From Azolla caroliniana (lineage: Eukaryota; Polypodiophyta): a DNA stretch of 64,000 bases. Both the position numbers and the translations under genes were made by a program. The stretch lies in the NCBI GenBank assembly GCA_043228905.1, contig JBHGNT010000013.1, forward strand, positions 3,162,001-3,226,000, given 5' to 3'. Under the pieces are notes generated by a model. It had not been told where the DNA came from, made no database searches, and saw nothing but the letters and a program-made list of their open reading frames with translations. This document shows positions 57,118-64,000 of the stretch, one piece after another; the stretch's first letter is position 1; each line of letters starts with the position of its first letter.

Positions 57118-59244
57118 ATGAAAGGGGCGGATCTTGCAGAGGCCATGGCTTCGGCCGTGGATCGGATAGTAAGCGCGCGCGAGGGCACCGGCGCCCTCGA
57201 TAGAGCTATTGAGGCGGTCGTCGGAACGATCGGTCGATTCACCGGAAAGGATGCCACGAAGTACCTGGCGTCCTACGGTGCGGAAATGTTAATGCGGGAC
57301 ATTCCGGAAGACAGGCGTCTTGCCGGTTTTCCCCGAGTGGCGATGCCGAGCATCCACGCGGAGGTGCTCGAGGTGCGGGCGGAGAGCCGTACCTGGGAGG
57401 AGTTCGAAGGTCGGCTCCTGGAAAAATACGGACTGGACGACGCGCTCCGGCTTTCGAAGCGAAGCTTCATGGAGTGGGTGGAGTCTCCCGGGAAAGGAAG
57501 GAATGCGTCGGCTCTCCTCCGGGAGTTCGAGGAGAACTTCGCGCGCCTTTCGGCGCTTGACAGGATGGTCCTGGATACAAGCCGGGTCCTGCTGTTCGTC
57601 AAATCGGTTGACGAGAGGGATCGGAGTCACGTGGGCGCCCTGCTAGAAACCGAAGACGGGCTGACGGCCGACTGGGCGGCGGTCAAGAGAGCCTGCGGCC
57701 GTTTCGACAAACGGCGAGAATGGGAGGATGACAGAGCAACCGGGTCGGGCTCAGTCGCGGCGAGGAAACTCGAGCCGGCGCAGCCGGTGCGAAGGGAAGA
57801 GACTCGGGAGTGGCTGGAATCCGGTTCAGCTCCGACCGGCGTGATCAGAGGCTCGACTGGAGGGGCTGCGTTGGAGGAACTGACGAGGGCGATAAAAGAC
57901 CTCCAAATCGCACAAGCCCGCAGAGAAGGCGGAGGTCCTGCTCGTGACCGACGGCCGGCGGCAGGGAACAGGTGCATGTGGTGCGACGGGGTCGGCCACA
58001 TCCGAAAAGACTGCGGCGATTTCGCAGAGGCGCTGAGGAACCGGGTGGTGTACCTATGGGAAGGCCGGGTTCACGCCAACGACACGAGGAGGGCCCTAAA
58101 CCGAAACGACGGGCGAGGCGGAATGAAGAGGTTGATGGAAGAGGCGGCGGCCCGACATGCGGAAACCGTCCACTACTCGGCGTCGGCCGGTATTCGAGTC
58201 GGGGGCGGCGAGGCCCGAAAGGAAAGCAAAGCCGGATTCTGGCCGACGATGCTGGAAGGCCTTGCCGGTGCAGGGCTTAAAAGGGAGGAATTGGACCGTG
58301 CGGAGAAACGGGTACGGGAGATGACCGGGTGGAGCGACCCGGTCGAGGAAAAGACGGGCTTCGTGGAAGCCGCTTGCCGGAACTACGAGGCTCTAGTAGA
58401 AGAGAAGCGGGTGGGGAAACCCGGGACGACCGGGCCCTCACAACGATACGAGACCCGGTCCGGGCCACGACGGGACGAAGCCGGCGGGGCCGGTACGCAA
58501 GATAAACCCCAGAAGGGCGGATACCGTCTGGGGACGGAGATAGAAAGAACCACGGACTTACGAAAGGTCCTGGAGGAACGGATTCTCGACAACAAGGTGG
58601 AGCTGTCGCTACGGGAGGTGCTGGGAATCGCCAAGAAGGAGTTCCACGACTCCATCGTGGACTTGGTGAAACGGAAGAGGCTGTCAACGGAGGCAGAACC
58701 GGAAAGACCGGTGGAAGTGCGGACGACGCACCTGGACGACATGGCGCTGGAAGACGAGTGGGCGGAGAGCCACTATTCGCGGCCACACTGGGCCCGAGCG
58801 ACCACGGAAACCCCGGTAAAGATCGGCGATGTCCAGGAACCGGTAGTAGCTTTGGTGGACCACGGATCGGAAATCAACCTGATGTCCATGGACTTCTATA
58901 AGAAGGGCAAATGGCCGATCAACACCAAGCACGGGTGGAAGATAAGGGCAGCGACGCGCGCCACCGAGGAACTTCACGGGGCCTGCCCGAATGTACGGGT
59001 CAAGATCGGCGATGTCGAGATAGACCAACACTTCTTCGTGCAGGAGTCGTCATCGCACCCCGTCATACTGGGAGAGCCGTACATCACGGCGGCTCGAATG
59101 GAGACCAAGGTGCTGGACAACGGTTCGGCCTATGCGCGGGTCAAGAGCCAGGACGGGCGCCATTCGGTCCAGTTTTTGACGGTTAGGCCGAACCATGAGC
59201 GTAACTGCGACTCCCTCGGTTCCGATAACCGAGAGGATTTTTAG
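57118..59244 (+). CDS. Gypsy G Gag with aspartic protease domain
   Basis: 708 residues from ATG 57118-57120, the first ATG after the primer site. The N-terminal half resembles a retrotransposon capsid (RTWEEFEGRLLEKYGLDDALRLSKRSFMEWV and an FEENFARLSALD stretch). CCHC knuckle CMWCDGVGHIRKDC lies at 57973-58014. A Lys/Glu/Arg-rich linker follows. A retropepsin-like domain, VALVDHGSEINLMS at 58846-58887, has DHGS instead of the usual DSGA, then ACPNVRVKIGDVEI and HPVILGEPYI as expected for protease. Protease thus lies at the end of Gag rather than in pol. The frame stops at TAG 59242-59244, just after a five-T run. Confidence 0.9.
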   Translation: MKGADLAEAMASAVDRIVSAREGTGALDRAIEAVVGTIGRFTGKDATKYLASYGAEMLMRDIPEDRRLAGFPRVAMPSIHAEVLEVRAESRTWEEFEGRLLEKYGLDDALRLSKRSFMEWVESPGKGRNASALLREFEENFARLSALDRMVLDTSRVLLFVKSVDERDRSHVGALLETEDGLTADWAAVKRACGRFDKRREWEDDRATGSGSVAARKLEPAQPVRREETREWLESGSAPTGVIRGSTGGAALEELTRAIKDLQIAQARREGGGPARDRRPAAGNRCMWCDGVGHIRKDCGDFAEALRNRVVYLWEGRVHANDTRRALNRNDGRGGMKRLMEEAAARHAETVHYSASAGIRVGGGEARKESKAGFWPTMLEGLAGAGLKREELDRAEKRVREMTGWSDPVEEKTGFVEAACRNYEALVEEKRVGKPGTTGPSQRYETRSGPRRDEAGGAGTQDKPQKGGYRLGTEIERTTDLRKVLEERILDNKVELSLREVLGIAKKEFHDSIVDLVKRKRLSTEAEPERPVEVRTTHLDDMALEDEWAESHYSRPHWARATTETPVKIGDVQEPVVALVDHGSEINLMSMDFYKKGKWPINTKHGWKIRAATRATEELHGACPNVRVKIGDVEIDQHFFVQESSSHPVILGEPYITAARMETKVLDNGSAYARVKSQDGRHSVQFLTVRPNHERNCDSLGSDNREDF
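59238..59244 (+). promoter_or_regulatory. Putative -1 frameshift site at gag stop
   Basis: Gag ends GAT TTT TAG. The preceding five-T run (59238-59242) would let a tRNA-Phe on TTT slip back one base onto TTT, entering the pol frame (TTA GAG AGG). It is not a perfect X-XXY-YYZ heptamer. No separate pol ATG exists near the overlap. Confidence 0.5.
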
Positions 59245-62200
59245 AGAGGGCTGCCAAGGCGTGGGGCCGCGACAGTCCGGACACCCTGGGAAAACCCCAC
59301 ACCTGTACGATAAAACCGAAGAAACCTTGTACCATAGGTAGGGAATTTTTGTTCTCCGACAGCGGAGCGTGTAAGATAGTCGGCATCGGCGGCCGAGAGA
59401 AGACAAAGGCGGAGGGGAGACTTCGAGCGTGCGGAGTTCTCGGCCCGGACGAGGAAATCAACGGGGCCGTGGAGGCGGTCTCATTCGGCGACACCTTGGG
59501 AATGCTGGGAAAGGTAGTCGAAGAAGGCCTTAACGAAGACCGGACGATACCGGTGTGTTCCGAGGAGATGTACGAAGTCATCGCGGACTTCGGTCGAGGG
59601 CTCGAGTCAGTTCGGACGGCCCACGTAAGCACCAAGTACAAGACTGTGGACCGGAAGGTAAGGCCAGTCGCGGCACCCTTACCGGAGGACAGTGCGTCGA
59701 GAGTCAAAGGGGTTGCATCGGACCCTAGTCTACGAGATCCGGCCTGCATAGGGCACACCTTCACCGACGAGACACTCCGAGAGCTCAAAATAGGTGGGGG
59801 CGAGTTCCTACTGCCGGCGGAGGAAGACCGGTTTCGGAGAATGCTCGGAAGGCACGGGAAAGCCTTCGCATTCTCGCCGGAGGAAATCGGGTGCGTTGAC
59901 CCGACGATCGTGGAGCCGATGGTGATATTCACGGTACCGCATGTACCATGGAATCTCAAGCCAATTCCGGTTCCGAGAGCTCACATCCCGAAGTTGATGG
60001 AGCTGCTGAGGCAGAAAGTTGATATGGGAATTCTCGAGCCGTCGAGCGCCCCATATTCAAATCGATGGTTTACCGTACCGAAGAAAAACGGTTCGTTGCG
60101 CTTCATCCAGGACCTGCAGCCGGTCAATCGAGTGACCATTCGGAACGCAGGGATCGGACCGACCATAGACGAGTTCGCGGAGGCCTTCGCCGGAAGGTCA
60201 ATTTACTCGGTCGGGGATCTATACTCAGGGTACGACCAGTTCCAGCTAGCCGTGGAGAGCAGAGACATTACGACGATGCGAACTCCCCTCGGCCTAGTTC
60301 GGATGTGTACATTGCCGCAAGGAGGGACCAACTCGGTGGCCCACATGGTGAATGCGATGAACAAGGTTCTGAGGGACTGTATCCCGGACATCACCATGCC
60401 GTTTCTGGACGACATCCCGATCAAGGGATGCCCGGTGGAAGAAAAGGACGAGACGATCGGGCCGGACGGATGCCGGCGATTCGTGGCGACGCACATCGAC
60501 GACTGCGAGAAGGTGCTGCAAAGGCTAGAGGATGCGAGACTCACCTTCTCCGGGGAGAAGTCGGCCTTCGGGCAGTCAGAAATCATGGTGGTCGGACACC
60601 TGTGCGGACCATATGGCCGGAAACCGTCTCCGGCAAAGGTAGAAGCCATCTCCGCGATGAAGCCCGACTGCAGCTCGGTCACGGAAGTACGGAGATTCCT
60701 GGGGGCATGCGCGTTCTACCATATATGGATCCCGCATTACGCACACGTCGCGGAGCCACTGTACGGGTTGCTGAAAAAGGGGCGAAGGTTCGAATGGCTA
60801 GACGAGCACGCGGAATCGGTCCGGAAGCTGAAAGAGGCCCTTGCAGCGGCACCGGCACTCCGGAAGGCGGTATACGGGAAGGGTACCCCGGTATTCATAA
60901 CGGTGGATACCAGTCCGACTGGGATCGGATGGGTCGTGAACCAGGAAGACGAGGACGGCAATCGGTTTCCGATCCGATTCGGCGCGAAAGTCCTCAGTGA
61001 ACGGCAGCGAGGATACGCCCAGGTTAAACGCGAACTCTGGGGTATTGTTTCGGCGGTTAAGGCCGACAAAGACTACCTGATAGGGACGGAAGTGATCATC
61101 GAGACGGATTGCCTGCCGATTCTCGGTATGGTTTCCGGATGCACGACTCCGGACCTGGCGATGCTCAGGTGGATAGCGTACGTCAAGTCCCTGGACCCGG
61201 AAATACGACACATTTCCGGGAAAGACAACGCCATGGCCGACATGCTTTCGAGGGCGAGGTTCGACGACGAGGGCGGCATGGTTTCGGAAGTCGAAGAAGT
61301 CGGCGTGGATTTCTTCGAGGCGGCATACATAACGACCGACGGGGTGAGCACTCCGGCGCTTAACGAGTTCGACGCGAGCAAGTACGACGGGGAGTGGCTG
61401 CAGATCGGCGGGTTTTTGAAGACAATGACGCCCGATGCGTCATGGACGAAGGACGAGGCCAACCGGATCCGGAAGAAAGCATATCGATTCTTTCTCCGAG
61501 ATGGGCATCTATGGAAGCACCCGAAGAAGAAGGACGGCGTCCCGCTCCGGGTGGTGGCGATGAAGGAAGTACAGGAGGAGCTACTGGCGGCCTACCACGA
61601 CAGCCCTTGGGCTGGACACCGTGGAACGTGGGCGACGTTTGAGAAGCTGAAGGGGAAGTACTGGTGGCCGGGATTGTACCGGGACGTGCATCGGTTCGTG
61701 TCAACTTGCGAGAGCTGTCAGATGCACTCGATAGTCCGACACCGGGACGGGCTTCACCCCACGTACCCTCCGACTATCCACTTCAAATGGATGGTAGATC
61801 TGGTGACGATGCCGATGGGGGTAGGACAGATGCGGTATCTGGTCCTAGCGCGGGAAGACCTGACGAACCAGGTGGAAGGCCGAGCCCTTCAGAACAAGAC
61901 GACCGCGGCCGTGTGTCGGTTCCTAGTCGAGGACGTGATATGCCGGTACGGGTGCGTCGGGAAGATCGTGGCTGACCGAGGGGAGTTGGACGCCGAAGAG
62001 GCCGCGGAGCTGTTCGACCGGCTTGGAGTCAAGCTCTCGCTCACCACTGCGTACAATCCGGAGGCGAATGGAAAGGTGGAGCGCGGACACGGACCGATCG
62101 TCAAGGCGTTGATTCGGGCATGCGGAGGCCGAGTCGGTAACTGGCCCCGGCTGCTACCTTATGCTTTGTGGGCAGACCGGACCACGCACAGTTCGGTAAC

Positions 62201-62732
62201 CGGGTACATGCCGACGGAGCTCATGTTCGGCCAGAAGCCGATCATGCCGATTGAACGGACGATCTCCTCGTGGGCAACGGTCGACTGGAGGGTCGAGATG
62301 AGCCGGGAGGAGTTGTTGGCCGCACGTATACGACAGCTCGAGCGAAGACCGGAGGACGTGGCACTGGCTGCGGAGAAGCTCCGGGTGGCGAGGACAAAGA
62401 ACAAAGCCCGGTTCGACCGAACGCACCGGCTACGACCGAAGAAAATCGACGAAGGTGACTGGGTGCTCGTCTACGACAGCAGCCTCGACAACCAGCACCG
62501 AGCAACGCGGAAGTTCGCACGGAGATGGTTCGGGCCGTACACGGTACAGAGCGCCAACGACAACGGGACGTATCATCTAGCGGAGCTCGACGGTACGAGA
62601 ATAGCGATACCCGTGGCCGGGAAGAGGATCAAAGCTTTCAAGAAGCGGCACGACGACGAACCCGACCCGATTCTCCTGGACAGCAGCGACGACCGATCCG
62701 AGGCCGAGGAAGGGCCGGCAGGCGAAGAGTAG
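59241..62732 (+). CDS. Gypsy G Pol (RT, RNase H, integrase), -1 frame
   Basis: The frame is open from 59229, overlapping the end of gag by 16 bases in the -1 frame. I start it at 59241, the first codon after a -1 slip on the T run. Predicted 1163 residues. RT: VGDLYSGYDQFQL (first Asp) and MPFLDDIPIKG near 60395-60425, an FLDD box instead of YIDD or YVDD. RNase H: FITVDTSPTG, KRELWGIV, ETDCLPIL, DNAMADMLSR. Integrase: zinc region YHDSPWAGHRGTWATF ... CESCQMH, catalytic VDLVTMP, VADRGELDAEEA and NPEANGKVERGHG, then a GPY/F module (WFGPYTV). No chromodomain; acidic tail. All catalytic acids are present. A DSGA at 59356 near the Pol start looks fortuitous, since a better protease is in Gag. Confidence 0.92.
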   Translation, partial: LERAAKAWGRDSPDTLGKPHTCTIKPKKPCTIGREFLFSDSGACKIVGIGGREKTKAEGRLRACGVLGPDEEINGAVEAVSFGDTLGMLGKVVEEGLNEDRTIPVCSEEMYEVIADFGRGLESVRTAHVSTKYKTVDRKVRPVAAPLPEDSASRVKGVASDPSLRDPACIGHTFTDETLRELKIGGGEFLLPAEEDRFRRMLGRHGKAFAFSPEEIGCVDPTIVEPMVIFTVPHVPWNLKPIPVPRAHIPKLMELLRQKVDMGILEPSSAPYSNRWFTVPKKNGSLRFIQDLQPVNRVTIRNAGIGPTIDEFAEAFAGRSIYSVGDLYSGYDQFQLAVESRDITTMRTPLGLVRMCTLPQGGTNSVAHMVNAMNKVLRDCIPDITMPFLDDIPIKGCPVEEKDETIGPDGCRRFVATHIDDCEKVLQRLEDARLTFSGEKSAFGQSEIMVVGHLCGPYGRKPSPAKVEAISAMKPDCSSVTEVRRFLGACAFYHIWIPHYAHVAEPLYGLLKKGRRFEWLDEHAESVRKLKEALAAAPALRKAVYGKGTPVFITVDTSPTGIGWVVNQEDEDGNRFPIRFGAKVLSERQRGYAQVKRELWGIVSAVKADKDYLIGTEVIIETDCLPILGMVSGCTTPDLAMLRWIAYVKSLDPEIRHISGKDNAMADMLSRARFDDEGGMVSEVEEVGVDFFEAAYITTDGVSTPALNEFDASKYDGEWLQIGGFLKTMTPDASWTKDEANRIRKKAYRFFLRDGHLWKHPKKKDGVPLRVVAMKEVQEELLAAYHDSPWAGHRGTWATFEKLKGKYWWPGLYRDVHRFVSTCESCQMHSIVRHRDGLHPTYPPTIHFKWMVDLVTMPMGVGQMRYLVLAREDLTNQVEGRALQNKTTAAVCRFLVEDVICRYGCVGKIVADRGELDAEEAAELFDRLGVKLSLTTAYNPEANGKVERGHGPIVKALIRACGGRVGNWPRLLPYALWADRTTHSSVTGYMPTELMFGQKPIMPIERTISSWATVDWRVEMSREELLAARIRQLERRPEDVALAAEKLRVARTKNKARFDRTHRLRPKKIDEGDWVLVYDSSLDNQHRATRKFARRWFGPYTVQSANDNGTYHLAELDGTRIAIPVAGKRIKAFKKRHDDEPDPILLDSSDDRSEAEEGPAGEE

Positions 62733-62804
62733 AGGCGGGCCGGTTTTCTCCGTGCCAACTTAATTTGGCGCATGCCGGTGGATGCGCGGTTAGGTGGGGG
62801 CGGA

Positions 62805-63529
62805 TGTCGTGAAGAAAACCGCCCACAAGAGGAATCGGAGGAACAAGGCGTGGGAAACGGCTCTACACACACACGCGCGCCAGGAAGTACCTAAGGACGA
62901 AGTAGGTACATACGAGGATCCTAGGTGGGAAGATTCGGTTGGTATGCAGTTAATGCCAAACGGCCCCTTGACGGGCTATAAAAGGAAGAGGAAGAATAGA
63001 AGTGGGGGTATCTCCCGCGGAGAGGACGAAGTGCTGCCGAACCGATTTCGGAGCTTCTCTCTCACTCCTGCTCTCTCTCTGTCTTCTGCTCCATCGCGTA
63101 CCTGTGCAGGTTTCGAGGAGGCCTGCGCGGTTCCGTGGAACGCCCCGAGTGCGTCCTGCAGCACCTCCGACCTGTTTTCCCTTTCTGTGCGTCGCGACAT
63201 ACAGGGGTCGGCAGCTGTTCGCCGCCCTGTTCGTTTCGTTAGTATCTATTTTTTTTTTGTGCCCCACTGTGGGTTGTAATGCTTTAGTCTGTTATTTTCT
63301 TGCATTCATAAGTACATATCTCTCGTTGTTGCGTCCATCTGCGTCGGCGTTTATTTGTGATCTCTGTTTGTTGGGCCGTGTCCCTGTGCAATTGTCGGTT
63401 CTGCGCAATCGGATCTTCGGTTCTGTGTAATCGGGTCTCTCTCTCTTACTCCTCTCTCTCTTGCTCTTCGGTTCGAGACCCCCGTGGTCCCTCCTCCTTT
63501 CTACACGCAAGGGCGTAGCAACCCCGACA
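62805..63529 (+). repeat. 3' LTR of Gypsy G
   Basis: 725 bp, matching 56350-57074 except one base. Preceded by the polypurine tract ggtgggggcgga. Confidence 0.95.
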
Positions 63530-64000
63530 CCGGCATCTAAAGGTGTTCGGGTGTGTCGCATATGTGCATGTTGCAAAGGGCAAGAGGGCAAAGTTGCATC
63601 CGAAGTCCAGGCCATGCATATTCCTTGGATATGGCGATGATGAGTTCGGTTACCGGGTGTGGGGTCTAGTCCACAAGAAGGTGTTCCCGAGTTGGGGCAT
63701 AGTTTTCATGGAAGCTAGGACCATTGACAACTAGGAGTCGGAGAAGAAGATGATAAACTCCAGATCATCCAATGAAAATAGGATGAAGGATAGAAGGATG
63801 TACCCGGTAACCGGATGACACTCGCCGGATCGGCCGGATTCGGATAGGAAACCGAACTGACGGAAGAAGAAGAAGAAGAAGAAGAAGAAGAAGAAGAAGA
63901 AGAAGAAGACAACGGAACCGGACAAGATCCCGAATCAGATTCGGATTCAGAACAAATGGAGGAACTAGTAGTCAGAAACCAAGGACGGAGATATCCTCTC
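63530..64000 (+). pseudogene. Copia F integrase C-terminal and hinge, broken
   Basis: Continues the frame cut at 56349: RHLKVFGCVAYVHVAKGKRAKLHPKSRPCIFLGYGDDEFGYRVWG, the conserved block after Copia integrase. A TAG at about 63731-63733 interrupts it, then a degenerate acidic hinge with an expanded (GAA)n run. The element continues beyond the window with the RRYPL block that precedes RT. Confidence 0.85.
63863..63909. repeat. (GAA)n microsatellite in Copia hinge
   Basis: About 15 uninterrupted GAA units where relatives encode a Glu/Asp-rich hinge. An acidic coding tract has apparently expanded into a microsatellite. Confidence 0.95.

Larger units (their letters stand above)
56350..63529 (+). 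mobile_element. Intact GC-rich Ty3/Gypsy element with FLDD reverse transcriptase (Gypsy G)
   Basis: 7180 bp with two 725-bp LTRs that differ at one base by eye (in a CA/CG run near 56413 versus 62868), a primer site, an open gag, an open pol in the -1 frame, and a polypurine tract (62792-62804). It is inserted in Copia F: left flank ends accgg and the right LTR is followed by ccggc, giving a 4-5 bp duplication. It is conspicuously GC-rich compared with the left half of the window. The proteins lack a chromodomain and differ from the chromovirus at 29838 throughout. Structure and LTR identity indicate a very recent, possibly active insertion. Confidence 0.95.
49068..64000 (+). mobile_element. 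Tnt1-like Copia element split by two insertions (Copia F)
   Basis: 5' LTR 49068-49579, primer site 49583-49594, gag start 49609-about 50003. A minus Copia (E) follows. Integrase of a plus Copia resumes at 55486-56349, is interrupted by Gypsy G, and continues from 63530 past the window end. I infer that the three plus-strand parts are one element, because order, strand and family agree. The gag end, zinc knuckle and protease are missing at the E insertion, so a deletion also occurred there. Confidence 0.7.

Noticed and set aside
57273-58786. Long antisense frames opposite Gypsy G gag and pol
   Set aside because: GC-rich coding DNA leaves antisense frames open by chance; they match nothing and the sense strand has clear domains.
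59349-59380. Second protease active site (FSDSGACKIVG) at the start of Gypsy G Pol
   Set aside because: The retropepsin-like domain with its flanking conserved segments is in Gag (DHGS near 58858). The Pol DSGA lacks the downstream ILG-type segment, so it is probably fortuitous.

Overview
This window comes from a land-plant nuclear genome, probably a flowering plant; the species cannot be told from the sequence. The evidence is a plant-type intronless MAPKKK gene, abundant Ty1/Copia and Ty3/Gypsy LTR retrotransposons primed from initiator tRNA-Met, decayed non-LTR (LINE) elements, and AT-rich intergenic DNA full of CT/CA microsatellites. I see no prokaryotic genes, CRISPR array, tRNA or rRNA gene. 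The only confident host gene is the kinase at 12614-14086.

Layout. 1-2472: 5' part of a minus-strand Copia element, inserted into a LINE reverse-transcriptase relic (to about 3.87 kb). About 4-11.1 kb: AT-rich DNA without recognisable genes. 11.2-12.6 kb: microsatellites, then the putative kinase promoter (G-box palindrome, 20-bp tandem repeat, GATTA cluster, TA-rich box). 12.6-14.1 kb: MAPKKK gene. 14.1-20.9 kb: AT-rich DNA with two LINE relics. 20965-26424: a nearly intact minus-strand Copia element with an open 1364-codon gag-pol.

26.4-42.5 kb is a four-level nest. A decayed Copia (level 0) holds Copia A (27764-42207, TSD ctatg). Copia A holds a chromodomain Gypsy element (29838-40335, TSD tcaac). 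That element's 3' LTR holds Copia B (34794-40053, TSD gaaca). Copia B has 572-bp LTRs that look identical and a full open gag-pol. LTR divergence falls from outside to inside, as nesting order predicts.

42.5-64 kb is a second pile-up. It contains a deleted Copia (D), a minus Copia fragment carrying a solo LTR, a minus Gypsy fragment, and a plus-strand Tnt1-like Copia (from 49068, running off the window). That last element was invaded by a minus Copia of the same broad family (50033-55485) and by a GC-rich, very young Gypsy element (56350-63529). This Gypsy element has an open gag, an open pol in the -1 frame, and an unusual FLDD reverse-transcriptase motif.

The genes do not form a pathway. 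I found no new multigene system. The most interesting items are the FLDD-type Gypsy element with its apparent gag/pol frameshift site, the kinase's activation segment expanded by roughly ten-residue repeats, and antisense tRNA-like sequences at the start of several Gypsy-type LTRs.
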